A stretch of 63,101 bases of DNA from DATGLW01 sp035293965 (GTDB lineage Bacteria > Actinomycetota > Acidimicrobiia > Acidimicrobiales > RAAP-2): positions 1 through 63,101 of the forward strand of contig DATGLW010000054.1 of assembly GCA_035293965.1 (NCBI GenBank), given 5' to 3'. A program made the position numbers and the translations under genes. Shown here one piece after another: positions 23,412 through 34,100 of the stretch (positions are counted from its first letter, which is position 1; each line of letters begins with the position of its first letter). The notes beneath the pieces were generated by a model. It ran no database searches. It was not told the origin of the DNA and worked only from the letters and a program-made list of their open reading frames with translations.

Positions 23412-24617
23412 TCAGGACCGCGCGCCCGCGTGGCCGGGCGCGTTGACCGCCTGGCGGAGGGCTGCCAGGCCGGGGAGGTCGCCGTGCTCGATGAAGTCGA
23501 GGGTGGCGCCACCGCCTGTCGACAGGAAGCCGACCCGGTCGGCCAGACCGAGCCGGTCGAGGGCGCTCGCGCTGTCGCCGCCGCCCACCACCGTGAACCC
23601 GCCGCTCGCGGCGACCGCCTCGGCAACCCGGCGGGTGCCCGACGCGAAACGCTCGTCCTCGAAGGCCCCCAACGGGCCGTTCCACAGCACGGTGCCCGCC
23701 CGCGCGACGGCGGCGGCGAAGGCCTCGGCGGTGTCGGGGCCGATGTCGAAGCCGGCCCAGCCCTCCGCCAGGTCCGGGCCGGTCACCACGACCTCCTCCT
23801 CGCCGGCGTGCCCGCCGGCTGCGCCGTTGCGGTCGCCGCGGACGTCACGGGCCACGACGTCGGTGGGGAGCAGGACGGTCGTGCCCGCCGCAAGCAGGCG
23901 GCGGCAGTCGGCGATCCGCTCCTCGTCGACGATCGACGAGCCGACCCGGTGCCCCTGGGCCGCGAGGAACGTGAACGCCATGGCCCCCCCCACCGCAAGC
24001 ACGTCGACGCGGCGCGCCAACGACAGGAGCAGTCCCATCTTGTCCGCCACCTTCGCCCCCCCGACGACGGCCACGAAGGGCCGCGCCGGGTCGTGGAGAA
24101 GGCTCCCGAGCACCTCCACTTCGCGGGCCACCTGGCGGCCGGCCGCGCTCGGCAACCTCGCCGGGGGGCCCACCACCGACCCGTGCGCCCGGTGCGACGC
24201 GGCGAACGCCTCGTTGACGTAGGCGTCGAACCCGTCGACCAGCCGGGCCACGAAGGCCGGGTCGTTGGACTCCTCGCCGGGGTCGAAGCGGAGGTTGTCG
24301 GCCAGCGCCACGCCCGGGCACAGCGCGGACAGGCGCTGGCGGACCGGCTCCATGGACCAACGGGGGTCCGGGGCGCCGTGCGGCCGCCCCAGGTGTGAGC
24401 AGGCCGTGACCGCCGCGCCCCGCTCGAGCAGCCACGTGAGCGTCGGCAGGGCAGCCCGGATCCGGAAGTCGTCGGCCACCTCGAATCGGCCACTTGGCAA
24501 CCGGCGGAGCGGCACGTTGAAGTCGACGCGCACGAGGACCCGCCTCCCCGGGAGGCTGGGCAGGTCCTCGAGGAGCGGCAGCCCGCGGAGGGCCGGGGGC
24601 CGGCCGGCGGTGCTCAC
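23412..24617 (-). CDS. pgk: Phosphoglycerate kinase
   Basis: 401-residue two-domain glycolytic kinase transferring phosphate between 1,3-bisphosphoglycerate and ADP. The N-terminal signature VLVRVDFNVPL, the substrate-binding SHLGRPHG, the hinge region GGAKVADK and the nucleotide loop VVGGGDSASAL are all present. The GTG start at 24617 lies about 70 bp after gap, and the stop is 16 bp before tpiA. Length and order are standard. Nothing unusual is seen. Confidence 0.96.
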   Translation of the reverse strand: MSTAGRPPALRGLPLLEDLPSLPGRRVLVRVDFNVPLRRLPSGRFEVADDFRIRAALPTLTWLLERGAAVTACSHLGRPHGAPDPRWSMEPVRQRLSALCPGVALADNLRFDPGEESNDPAFVARLVDGFDAYVNEAFAASHRAHGSVVGPPARLPSAAGRQVAREVEVLGSLLHDPARPFVAVVGGAKVADKMGLLLSLARRVDVLAVGGAMAFTFLAAQGHRVGSSIVDEERIADCRRLLAAGTTVLLPTDVVARDVRGDRNGAAGGHAGEEEVVVTGPDLAEGWAGFDIGPDTAEAFAAAVARAGTVLWNGPLGAFEDERFASGTRRVAEAVAASGGFTVVGGGDSASALDRLGLADRVGFLSTGGGATLDFIEHGDLPGLAALRQAVNAPGHAGARS

Positions 24618-24687
24618 GGCAGGCCGGCCCCGCCGCAGCCGCCCCGAGAGGCCCCCCTGCGCTCCGAGCGGCCCCGGCTCGTGCTGC

Positions 24688-25710
24688 TCAACGCCTCGTG
24701 CCCACGATCCGGACCAGGTCGACCAGGCGGTTCGAGTAGCCCCACTCGTTGTCGTACCAGCCCTGGACCTTCACGAGGGAGGTGGCGCCGTCGATCCCCT
24801 GGACCATGGTCAGGCCGGCGTCGAACGTGCACGAGGCCGGCGAGCCGATGATGTCGGTGGAGACGATCGGGTCCTCGGTGTACTCGACGATGCCCTGCAG
24901 CGGCGGGGTGCTCGCCGCCGTGGCGAAGGCCGCGTTCACGTCGGCCACGCTCGGGGTTCCCCGGACGACAGCGGTGAAGTCCGTGATCGACCCCGTGGCC
25001 ACCGGCACCCGGAGTGCGGTGCCGTCCAGCCGGCCCTTCATGGACGCCAGCACCAGGTTGGTGGCTCGTGCCGCCCCGGTCGAGGCGGGCACGATGTTGA
25101 TCGCGGCCGCGCGCGCACGCCGCAGGTCGCGGTGGGGCAGGTCGAGCAGGTTCTGGTCGTTGGTGTACGCGTGCACCGTCGTCATGAGGCCGCTCACGAT
25201 GCCGAAGGCGTCGTCGACCACCTTCACCATGGGCACGAAGCAGTTGGTCGTGCACGAGGCGTTCGACACCACCCGGTGGGCTGCAGGGTCGTAGTCGCCG
25301 TCGTTCACCCCCACCACGAAGGTGGCATCCGCGTCGTTGGCGGGCGCCGAGATGACCACCCGCTCGGCGCCCGCCTTGAGGTGTGCGGCGGCGGCGTCGC
25401 GAGAGGTGAACCGGCCGGTGGACTCGAGCACCACCTCGACGCCGAGGTCGCCCCAGGGCAGCTCGACCGGCTCGCGCACGGCCAGCACCTTGATGCGCCG
25501 CTCGCCGACGACGATCTCGTCCCCCTCGACGGTCACCGGCTCGCCCAGGCGCCCCTGGGTCGAGTCGTAGCGGAGGAGGTGGGCGTTGGTCGCCGGCGAG
25601 GTGACGTCGTTGACCGCCACCACCTCGACGCCGGCCCGAGCGGCGAGCACGGCGCGCAGGAAGCTCCGGCCGATCCTCCCGAACCCGTTGATGCCGACCC
25701 TCACCGTCAT
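24688..25710 (-). CDS. gap: Type I glyceraldehyde-3-phosphate dehydrogenase
   Basis: 340-residue enzyme oxidising glyceraldehyde 3-phosphate to 1,3-bisphosphoglycerate. It has the NAD-binding INGFGRIGR, the catalytic Cys153 in NASCTTNC, the phosphate loops and the NEWGYSNRLVDL C-terminal segment. The ATG at 25708-25710 follows AGGAAGG; an in-frame start seven codons earlier has no ribosome site. It lies 63 bp after yvcK; in most actinobacteria whiA would sit between them, and here it does not. Confidence 0.96.
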   Translation of the reverse strand: MTVRVGINGFGRIGRSFLRAVLAARAGVEVVAVNDVTSPATNAHLLRYDSTQGRLGEPVTVEGDEIVVGERRIKVLAVREPVELPWGDLGVEVVLESTGRFTSRDAAAAHLKAGAERVVISAPANDADATFVVGVNDGDYDPAAHRVVSNASCTTNCFVPMVKVVDDAFGIVSGLMTTVHAYTNDQNLLDLPHRDLRRARAAAINIVPASTGAARATNLVLASMKGRLDGTALRVPVATGSITDFTAVVRGTPSVADVNAAFATAASTPPLQGIVEYTEDPIVSTDIIGSPASCTFDAGLTMVQGIDGATSLVKVQGWYDNEWGYSNRLVDLVRIVGTRR

Positions 25711-25773
25711 GAGCAGCCTTCCTCGTCTCAAGGCCCGTCTCGGCAGCTGAGCCGGGCACCCCGAGCCGGGCCT

Positions 25774-26658
25774 TCAGCCCAGCAGATCCGCCAACGCGGC
25801 CGCCAGTCGGACGGGGTCGTGCACCAGCCCGTTGGCACCGGCCAACCGCCGGTCGACGAGCGGCCGGTCGACCGGCCCGACGGCCATGCCCGCCGAGGCG
25901 TCGCACAGCACCACGTCGACCTCGACCCGGTGGTGGCGGAGGGCCTGCACGTGGGCCGCCACGTCGTAGCCCTCGGTCTCGGGAACCTGGGGCCGCAGGT
26001 TGCACACGTAGACCCGCTGGGCCCGGGTCCGCTGGAGCGCCTCGGCGATCCCCTCGACGGCCACCGCGGCCAGGATGCTCGTGTACAGCGACCCGGGCCC
26101 GATCACGACCTGGTCGGCTGCCTCGAGGGCGCGCACCGCCTCGGGGGGAGGCGCACACCCACCGGGCACGAGGGAGACCCGCCGGATCCGCCCGGCCGCC
26201 GACACGGCCACCTGCCCGGCCACCTCGCCGCTGCCCGAGTCGGCCTTGAGCACCACCCGTTCGGCGGTGGCCGGCAGCACCCGCCCGGCCGCGCCCAGGA
26301 GGTGCGCGGCCGCGTCGATGCCCGACACGAGGTCGCCGGCCGCCTCGGCCAGGCCGGCCAGCACGAGGTTCCCGAGGGCGTGCCCGGCCAGCTCACCCTC
26401 TTCGAAGCGGTGCTCGAACGCGGTGGCGAGCACGGACCCCGGGTCCGCCAGCGCCACGAGGCACTTGCGGAGGTCACCGAGGGCGACGATGTCGAGCAGC
26501 TCGCGCAGGCGGCCCGTCGACCCGCCGTCGTCGGCTACCGACACCACGGCCGTGACCTCGCCCGCATAGCGCCGGGCTGCCCGGAGTGTGACCGCGGTGC
26601 CGTGGCCACCGCCGACCGCCACCACCCGCGGCCCGCGGGGCCGTGCCGCGGGGCTCAC
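25774..26658 (-). CDS. yvcK: YvcK/CofD-like (gluconeogenesis factor) protein
   Basis: 294-residue cytosolic protein of the YvcK (GlmR) family, which controls carbon flow and envelope precursor supply and binds UDP-GlcNAc in characterised homologues. Landmarks are VAVGGGHGTAVTLR at residues 11-24, VSVADDGGSTGRLRE, HALGNLVLAGLAEA and VIGPGSLYTSI. The GTG overlaps the rapZ stop as GTGA. The family CofD fold transfers phospholactate in F420 synthesis, but the VADDGGSTGRLR form and the neighbours rapZ and gap point to YvcK. Downstream whiA is missing. Confidence 0.93.
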   Translation of the reverse strand: MSPAARPRGPRVVAVGGGHGTAVTLRAARRYAGEVTAVVSVADDGGSTGRLRELLDIVALGDLRKCLVALADPGSVLATAFEHRFEEGELAGHALGNLVLAGLAEAAGDLVSGIDAAAHLLGAAGRVLPATAERVVLKADSGSGEVAGQVAVSAAGRIRRVSLVPGGCAPPPEAVRALEAADQVVIGPGSLYTSILAAVAVEGIAEALQRTRAQRVYVCNLRPQVPETEGYDVAAHVQALRHHRVEVDVVLCDASAGMAVGPVDRPLVDRRLAGANGLVHDPVRLAAALADLLG

Positions 26659-27521
26659 CGGTCCACGTCCCGGTGGAACACCGAGGTGCGCACGCCCAAC
26701 CCGGCCAGGCGCTCGGCGAGGGCCTCGGCCAGCACCACCGAGCGGTGCCGCCCGCCGGTGCAGCCCATCGCGACGGTCAGGTACGACTTGCCCTCGCGTG
26801 CGTAGGCGGGCACCAAGGTGGCGAGCAGGTCCGCGACCTTGGCCAGGAACTCCTCGGTCTGGGGCTGAGCGAGCACGTAGCTGCGCACCTCGGGGTCCAG
26901 CCCGCTCAGGTCGCGCAGCCCCTCCACCCAGTGCGGGTTGGGCAGGAACCGGCAGTCGAAGAGCAGGTCCACGTCGAGGGGGATGCCGTGCTTGTACCCG
27001 AAGGACAGGATGGAAGAACGCATCTGCCCGCCGTCCTCCTCGGCCGCGAAGAGCTCGAGGAGCCGGGCACGGAGCTGGTTGACGTTGAGCTCGCCGGTGT
27101 CGAGCACGATGTCGGCCCGGGCGCGCAGCGGCTCGAGCAGTCGGCGCTCGTCCGCGATGGAGGCCTCCACGCCCCGGGCAGCCAGCGGGTGGCGCCGCCT
27201 CGTTCCCTCGAACCGTCGCACCAGCACCTCGTCGGGCGCGTCGAGGAACAGCACCCGGACACGGTGCCGGGCATGCTCCAGTGCGTCGAGCATCAGCGGC
27301 ACGTCCTCGACGTGCTCGCCCAGGTGCTCCCCGCCGCCCCGGCCCACCACCAGCGCCACCCGTTCGGTCTCCGAGCCGGGGCGGCCCACCAGCTCGGCCA
27401 CCTTGGAGATGAGCGACGTGGGCAGGTTGTCGATCACGAACCACCCGAGGTCCTCGAGCGTGGCGGCGGCCGTCGAGCGGCCCGCCCCCGACAAGCCCGT
27501 CACGACGAGGAACTCGCTCAC
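26655..27521 (-). CDS. rapZ: RNase adapter RapZ / nucleotide-binding protein
   Basis: 288-residue P-loop protein of the RapZ/YvcJ family. The Walker A motif is GLSGAGRS (residues 9-16), with Arg replacing the usual Lys, a change I believe is common in actinobacterial members. The C-terminal half contains DVDLLFDCRFLPNP and MGCTGGRHRSV, the conserved sugar-phosphate binding region. The stop overlaps yvcK. In enterobacteria RapZ tunes glucosamine synthesis by RNA decay; the actinobacterial role is less clear. The GTG start is assigned by length and homology of the first residues. Confidence 0.93.
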   Translation of the reverse strand: MSEFLVVTGLSGAGRSTAAATLEDLGWFVIDNLPTSLISKVAELVGRPGSETERVALVVGRGGGEHLGEHVEDVPLMLDALEHARHRVRVLFLDAPDEVLVRRFEGTRRRHPLAARGVEASIADERRLLEPLRARADIVLDTGELNVNQLRARLLELFAAEEDGGQMRSSILSFGYKHGIPLDVDLLFDCRFLPNPHWVEGLRDLSGLDPEVRSYVLAQPQTEEFLAKVADLLATLVPAYAREGKSYLTVAMGCTGGRHRSVVLAEALAERLAGLGVRTSVFHRDVDR

Positions 27522-27587
27522 GCCCGCCGCTCCCCCGCCTCTGGCAGCCCCGGCGTCCGCGGGCGTCGGGGCTCGCGCACGACCTGC

Positions 27588-29669
27588 TCACGCGCGCCCG
27601 GCACGTCCATGCCTCCCAGTCTTCCCCACCGCAGGCGCCCGGCGCGAGATGCCCGCTGAAGGGCCGCCCGGCGCAGGGACGGCAGCCGCTGCGCCGCCCG
27701 CCCGGGCAGGGCCGCCCGCCGCAGGGCCGCCCGCCAGAGCCGAGCCGCCGGCCGCGACGCCGTGGAGCCTGCGGTGCACCGCGTCTGCCACCGTATCGGG
27801 CAGCCACGGGAGCGCCCGGAGCTCCTCGGCCGACATCGTGCGCAGGCGCCCCATGCCACCGGCCTCGCGCAGCAGCCGGGTGCGCCGCTTGGGGCCGAGC
27901 CCCGGCACCCCGTCGAGCACGCTGCGCGTCATGCGCTCACCCCTACGACGCCGGTGGAAGGCCACCGCGAAGCGGTGCGCCTCGTCGCGCAGGCGCTGGA
28001 GCAGGTAGAGAGCCTCCGAGCCCCGGGCCAGGCGCAGCGGCTCTTCCGAGCCCGGTCGGTGGACCTCCTCGAACTGCTTGGCCAGCGCGGCGACCTCGAC
28101 CTCGCCCGACAGCCCGAAGGCCTCGACGACCCGCTGCGCCACCGCCAGCTGCCCCCTGCCCCCGTCCACCAGCAGCAACTGCGGGGGATAGGCGAACCGC
28201 CGCGATCGCCGACCGCCCCGCACGAGCCCGCCCCGGCCAGCCCCGTCCTGGCCAGCCCCGTCCTGGCCGGGACCGCCAGGGCCGGCTCGCTCCTCCACCA
28301 GGGCCGCGAGGCGGCGCGTCAGCACCTCTTCCATCGCCGCGTAGTCGTCGTTGCCCGCGACGGTGCGCACCGCGAACCGCCGGTAGTCCGACTTCTTGGG
28401 CAGGCCGTCCTCGAAGACCACCATCGAGCCCACGTAGTCGGTCCCCTGCAGGTGGCTCATGTCGTAGCACTCGATGCGCAGCGGGGCTTGGCGGAGGCCG
28501 AGCGCCGCCTGCAGCTCGGTCAGCGCGCGCGACCGGCTGTTGTGGTCTGCCGCCCGCCGCATCCGATGTCGAGCCAGGTCCTCGGCGGCGTTGCGCGTGA
28601 CGGTGTCGTGGAGGGCACGCTTGGCCCCCCGCCGGGGGACCGACAGACGCACGGGGCCGCCGCGCAGCGACGCCAGCCAGCCGGCCATCACCGCGGGGTC
28701 CTCGGGGTCCTCGGGCACGAGCACCGTCCGCGGGACGTGCGCGCCCGGCGCGCCGTAGAGCTCCTCGAGCACCCGGCTCACGAATTGCGGGCCGGTGAGC
28801 TCTTCGACCTTGTCGGCGACGAACCCGTGGCGGCCGACCACCCGGCCGCGGCGCACGTGGAAGACCTGGACCGCGGCTTCGAGCTCATCGTCGGCCACCC
28901 CCACCACATCGAGGTCCTCGGGCGCCTCGGACACGACCTGCTGCGTTTCGGCCGCCTTGCGCACCGCCTCGATGCGGTCGCGCAGCCGCGCGGCGCGCTC
29001 GAACTCGAGCGCGTCCGAGGCCCGCTGCATCTCGGCCTGCAGCTCGCGGATGACCGGCGCCGAGTCGCCGCTCAAGAAGCGCATCAGCGACTCGAGCAGG
29101 GCGCGGTACTGCTCGGGCTCGACCGAGCCGACGCAGGGCCCCGAGCACCGCTCGATGTCGTAGAGCAGGCAGGGCCGCCCGAGCCGCTGGTGACGGCGGA
29201 ACTTGGCGTCCGAGCACGTCCGCACCGGGAAGCTGCGCAGCAGCAGGTCGAGGGTGTCGCGCAGGGCGCCCACGTGACCGTAGGGGCCGAAGTAGCGCAC
29301 GCCCTTGCGCCTGCGGCCCCGGTAGACGATGGGGCGGGGCCACTCCTCCCCGACCGTCACGGCCAGCCAGGGGTAGGACTTGTCGTCCTTGAGGCGGACG
29401 TTGAAGCGCGGCTGGTGGGCCTGGATGAGCGAGTGCTCGAGCATGAGCGCCTCGGCGTCGCTGCCGACCACCATCCACTCCACCCGGTCCGCCAGCGCCA
29501 TCATCTGGGCAGTACGCGGGGCCAGCGCGGCCGGGTCCTGCCAGTAGCTCGGGAGCCGGTGGCGCAGCGACTTCGCCTTGCCGACGTAGAGGACCCGTCC
29601 CTCGGCGTCGAGGAACTGGTAGGAGCCCGGCGCGTCGGGGATCGACCCGCTCGGGGGGCGGGACTTCAC
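27588..29669 (-). CDS. uvrC: Excinuclease ABC subunit UvrC
   Basis: 693-residue incision subunit of nucleotide excision repair. Order of domains: GIY-YIG nuclease (PDAPGSYQF to VLYVGKAKSL, residues 12-95), a cysteine motif (CLLYDIERCSGPC), a UVR domain that contacts UvrB (about 195-240), an RNase H-like nuclease, and a terminal helix-hairpin-helix pair (VPGLGPKRRTRLL). Two additions stand out: a Gly/Asp/Gln-rich repeat (GPGQDGAGQDGAG) inserted before the RNase H core, and a 50-residue Gly/Ala/Pro tail after the HhH. The GTG at 29667-29669 follows GAGGTGG. Divergent from nadA; uvrA and uvrB are also in the window. Confidence 0.95.
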   Translation of the reverse strand: MKSRPPSGSIPDAPGSYQFLDAEGRVLYVGKAKSLRHRLPSYWQDPAALAPRTAQMMALADRVEWMVVGSDAEALMLEHSLIQAHQPRFNVRLKDDKSYPWLAVTVGEEWPRPIVYRGRRRKGVRYFGPYGHVGALRDTLDLLLRSFPVRTCSDAKFRRHQRLGRPCLLYDIERCSGPCVGSVEPEQYRALLESLMRFLSGDSAPVIRELQAEMQRASDALEFERAARLRDRIEAVRKAAETQQVVSEAPEDLDVVGVADDELEAAVQVFHVRRGRVVGRHGFVADKVEELTGPQFVSRVLEELYGAPGAHVPRTVLVPEDPEDPAVMAGWLASLRGGPVRLSVPRRGAKRALHDTVTRNAAEDLARHRMRRAADHNSRSRALTELQAALGLRQAPLRIECYDMSHLQGTDYVGSMVVFEDGLPKKSDYRRFAVRTVAGNDDYAAMEEVLTRRLAALVEERAGPGGPGQDGAGQDGAGRGGLVRGGRRSRRFAYPPQLLLVDGGRGQLAVAQRVVEAFGLSGEVEVAALAKQFEEVHRPGSEEPLRLARGSEALYLLQRLRDEAHRFAVAFHRRRRGERMTRSVLDGVPGLGPKRRTRLLREAGGMGRLRTMSAEELRALPWLPDTVADAVHRRLHGVAAGGSALAGGPAAGGPARAGGAAAAVPAPGGPSAGISRRAPAVGKTGRHGRAGRA

Positions 29670-29892
29670 GGGGCCACCTCGTCCACCCCTCCACTCTCGC
29701 GCCCGCGCGGGCCGGACCCGCCGCAGACACCACCGGGCGGCGGGCACCCGGCCCGCCCGCGGCGCCCTAGACTCGGGGCGCCGGCCTGGTACCCCGGCGA
29801 CATACCTCGCTCCGAGGCCGACACACCCGCGGATGGGCGACCAGGCTGTCCCCGCCGGCCACCATCGGGGCGTCCCCACAGGGGGTAACACG

Positions 29893-30999
29893 ATGATCCG
29901 GCTCCAGAGCATGCTGCCAGAGCGCTACCGCGCAGCGTCCGAAGAGGACCTCCAGCACATGATCGGCAGTGCCAAGCGCGCGCTCGGCCCACGCCTGCTC
30001 ATCCTCGGGCACCACTACCAGCGCGACGAGGTGATGCGCTGGGCCGACGCCAGGGGGGACTCCTTCGGGCTCTCGCGGACCGCGGCAGAGCGCCCCGACG
30101 CCGAGTTCATCGTGTTCTGCGGGGTCCATTTCATGGCCGAGGCGGCCGACATCCTGACGGCCCCCCACCAGAAGGTGCTCCTCCCGGACCTCAACGCCGG
30201 CTGCTCGATGGCGGACATGGCCGACCTCGACGCCGTGGAGGACGCCTGGGACGACCTGGCGCAGGTGACCGACGTGTCGCGTGTCGTGCCCGTCACCTAC
30301 ATGAACTCCTCGGCGTCCCTCAAGGCGTTCGTCGGCCGCCACGGCGGCGCCGTGTGCACGTCGTCGAACGCCCGTGCGGTCCTCACGTGGGCCCTCGGGG
30401 GCCCCGCGGCCCGCGGCGACAAGGTCCTCTTCTTCCCCGACCAGCACCTCGGTCGCAACACCGGCTACCAGCTCGGCTACGGCGACGGCGACATGCGCGT
30501 GTGGGACCCGCGCCGCGAGCTCGGCGGCCTGGAGGGCCCCGACGTCAAGGCGGCGACCCTCCTGCTGTGGAAGGGCCACTGCTCGGTGCACCAGCGCTTC
30601 CGGCCCGAGCACGTCCGGGCCTTTCGCGAGGCGCATCCCGAGGGCATCGTGATCGTCCACCCCGAGTGCGCCCACGAAGTGGTGGAGCTCGCCGACCAGG
30701 TGGGGTCGACCGACTTCATCATCCGGGCGGTCAGCCAGGCGCCGCCCGGCGCCGTCCTCGGCATCGGGACCGAGATCCACCTCGTGAAGCGCCTCGGCGA
30801 CGAGCACCCCGACCGGACGGTCACGTGCCTGGACCCGCTCGTGTGCCCGTGCTCGACCATGTTCCGGATCGACGCCGCCCATCTGGCCTGGGTCCTCGAG
30901 GGCCTCCTCGAAGGCGAGGTGCGCAACCGGATCACGGTGGACCCCGACACCGCGGCGTGGGCGAAGGTGGCCCTCGAGCGGATGCTGGCTATCGTCTGA
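29893..30999 (+). CDS. nadA: Quinolinate synthase NadA
   Basis: 368-residue enzyme that condenses iminoaspartate with dihydroxyacetone phosphate to quinolinate in NAD synthesis, using a [4Fe-4S] cluster. Cluster cysteines are Cys104 (NAGCSM), Cys259 (HPECAHE) and Cys318 or Cys320 (VCPCSTM). The substrate His pair in ILGHHYQ is present. The ATG at 29893 follows AGGGGGT. It stands alone, divergent from uvrC; nadB and nadC are not in the window. No regulatory hairpin could be confidently assigned in the 120 bp upstream. Confidence 0.95.
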   Translation: MIRLQSMLPERYRAASEEDLQHMIGSAKRALGPRLLILGHHYQRDEVMRWADARGDSFGLSRTAAERPDAEFIVFCGVHFMAEAADILTAPHQKVLLPDLNAGCSMADMADLDAVEDAWDDLAQVTDVSRVVPVTYMNSSASLKAFVGRHGGAVCTSSNARAVLTWALGGPAARGDKVLFFPDQHLGRNTGYQLGYGDGDMRVWDPRRELGGLEGPDVKAATLLLWKGHCSVHQRFRPEHVRAFREAHPEGIVIVHPECAHEVVELADQVGSTDFIIRAVSQAPPGAVLGIGTEIHLVKRLGDEHPDRTVTCLDPLVCPCSTMFRIDAAHLAWVLEGLLEGEVRNRITVDPDTAAWAKVALERMLAIV

Positions 31000-31181
31000 C
31001 CCCGGCCGGCGAGGCCCGGCCGCCCCCGACCGGGAGCTGCCCGGGACCGAGCAGAGCCAGGAGCCCCGTGAGCCCGAGGTCAACGACCACCGATCCCCGG
31101 GACGGCACGCAGGCGGCGGACGCGGGGCTGCGCCGGGCATCCGGGTGCGGGAGCGGCCTGGGCACCTCCCGCCGGAGCGCG

Positions 31182-34100
31182 ATGGCCCCGCTCCTCGACC
31201 CTCGTGCCGACACCGGCCCGCTCCCCCGGGCGTGCCAGCTCGCCCTCGTCGCCCTCGTCGCCTACGTGCCCCAGCTCCTCGCCCAGCCGGGGAAGGTGAG
31301 CTCGGACACCAAGACCTACCTCTACCTCGACGTGGGGCGCTTCCTCCGCCAGTCGGCCTCCATGTGGGACCCGACGGTGGGCCTCGGCACCGTCACCCAC
31401 CAGCAGATCGGCTACCTCCTGCCGATGGGCCCCTTCTTCTGGGTCTTCCACCAGCTCGGCGTGCCGCTGTGGGTGGCACAGCGGCTCTGGGTCGGCTCGA
31501 TCCTGTTCGCGGCCGGCGCCGGCGTGCTCTTCTTGGCCCGCCTCCTCGGTCCCGGCGGCCTCGGTGCCCCGGTGGCGGCGTTCGCCTACATGGTGTCCCC
31601 CTACTTCCTCCAGTACGTCGGGAGGATCTCGGTCCTGCTCCTGCCCTGGGCGGGCCTGCCGTGGCTGCTCGCCTTCACCGTGCTCGCGCTGCGGCGCGGG
31701 GGCTGGCGCGACGTCGCCCGCTTCGGGGTGGTGATCGCCCTCGTGGGCAGCATCAACGCCACCTCGCTGCTCTACGTGTGCGTGGGGCCGGTGCTGTGGC
31801 TGGCCTACGCCGTCGCAGGCCTGGGCGAGTCGACGTGGCGCCGGGCGGGCGGCGTCGTGGTGAAGCTGGCCGCCGTGTCGCTGGCGGTGTCCGCGTGGTG
31901 GATCGCCGGCCTCGCGGTCGAGGCCGGGTTCGGGGTCGACATCCTGCGGACGACCGAGACGGTCCAGACGGTCAGCCAGACCTCCACCCCCATCGAGGTC
32001 CTGCGCGGCCTCGGCTACTGGTACTTCTACGGCACCGACCGCCTGGGGGCCTGGGTCGTGACCTCGGTGCAGCTGACCCAGCAGCTCGTGCCCCTGGCCC
32101 TCGGCTTCGCCGTGCCGGTGGCCGCCTTCGCCTCGGCGATCGCCGTTCGGTGGCGCCACCGGGCCTTCTTCGTCCTCCTCGCCCTGGTGGGCCTGGTGCT
32201 GGCGGTCGGCGTCTATCCGTTCGCGGACCCCACCTGGTTCGGCCACGCCCTCGAGGCCTTCATGACCAGGACCACGGCCGGCCTCGCCCTGCGCTCCACC
32301 GACCGGGCCACCCCGCTCGTCACCCTGGGGCTGGCGATGCTCCTCGGCGCGGGCGTGGCCGCCGCGGCCAGCCGGGCCCGGCCAGCCGGGATCGGCGCGG
32401 CAGCGGTCGTCGTCGCCCTGGTGGCCGGGGCGAACCCGGCCGCCTGGGACGGCAACACGGTGGCCGACAAGTACACCCAGCCCGCCTCGCCGCCGCCCTA
32501 CACGTTGGCCGCCGCCCGGGCCCTCGACGCGCACGACCCCGGCACCAGGGTGCTCGGGATCCCCGGCTCCGACTTCGCCGACTACGTCTACGGCGACACG
32601 ACCGACCCGGTCTACCCCGCCCTGCTCACCGACCGGGGCTACGTGTCGCGCCAGCAGGTCCCGCAGGGCTCGCAGGCCACCGCCGACCTGCTCTACGCGA
32701 TCGACGACCCCATCCAGGTGGGCACGGCCGACTGGCAGGCGCTCGCGCCCCTGGCACGCCTCATGAGCGTGGGCGACGTGCTGCTCCAGTCGGACCTCGA
32801 CTACGCCCACTACGACCAGCCGTCGCCGCGCCAGCTGTGGGCACAGCTGTCCACCGCGCCGGCAGGGCTCGGCGCGCCCGCGTGCTTCGGCACCCCCCGG
32901 CCCAACCCGCCCCGGATCCCGCGCCTCGACGAGGCCAGCCTGGCGCTTCCCCCGAACGCACCCTGGCCGTGCCCCCTCGAGGTCTTTCCCGTGGCCAACC
33001 CCAGACCCGTCGTGCGAGCCGAGCCGACCGCGGCGCCGCTCGTCGTCGACGGCGACGGCGAGGGCCTGGTGGAGGCAGCGGGCCTCGGGCTGCTCACCCA
33101 CGACCCGACCGTCCTGTACGCGGGCACCCTCGACCGCCACCCCCGGGAGCTCGCGGCTGCCCTTCGGAGCGGGGCCACCGTGGTCGTCACCGACACCAAC
33201 CGCAAGCGCGCCTTTCGCTGGGACACGATCGTCGACGAGGCGGGCCAGACCCTCACGGCCGCCCAGCACCAGCCGACCGACCCCGCCAACGCCCCCCTCG
33301 ACCTCTTCCCCGGGGCGCCGCCGAGCGCAGCGACCACGGCCTCCTACCTGGGCGTGGCGTCCGTGACGGCCTCCGACTACGGCGACACGGTCACCTACCT
33401 GCCCGAGCAGCGCCCGGCGATGGCCATCGACGGCAACCTTGGCACGGCATGGGAGGTCGGCGCGTTCGGCCAGCCCGTCGGCCAGTGGTGGCAGGTTCGC
33501 TTCCTGCGCCCGGTCACGGCCGGCGCCGTCAACCTCGTGCAGCCGCTGACCGGGGCCCCGAACCGCTGGATCACCCGGGCCACGCTCACCTTCGACGGGC
33601 GCCATCCCGTCACGGTGCGCCTCGGACCCTCCTCGCGCACGGCTGCGGGCCAGACCATCACCTTTCGCACCCGCACCTTCCGGACGCTCCGCATCCGGAT
33701 CGACGCCACCAACATGCCGGGCGCCGGGCCGGTGGCCGGCCCTTCCTCGGTCGGGCTCGCCGAGGTGCGCGTGGCCGGCGCCCGTGCCACCGAGCTCATC
33801 GACCTGCCGAGCGACCTGCTCGCCGGCCACGGTGCCGCCCTGGCCAACGACCGGTTGGTCGTCGTCATGACCCGCCAGCGGGTCGCGCCGTTCCCCCCCC
33901 GCCAGGACCCCGAGACGAGCCTCGCCCGATCCTTCGTGCTGCCCGCCACGCGGACGTTCACCCTCACCGGCACGGCGCGGATCAACGCCCTCGTGCCCGA
34001 CGACGTCATCGACCGCCTCGTCGGCCGCCAGCAGGCCTCGGGCATCGTCGCCTACTCGAAGGGCCGCCTGCCCGGCGACCTGCGCGCGACCGCCTCGGCC

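Noticed and set aside
25774..26658. CofD (F420 synthesis) instead of YvcK
   Set aside because: The VADDGGSTGRLR form and the rapZ and gap neighbours fit YvcK better.
29770..29892. Riboswitch upstream of nadA
   Set aside because: Some GC hairpins exist, but no recognisable conserved core of a known NAD-related riboswitch.
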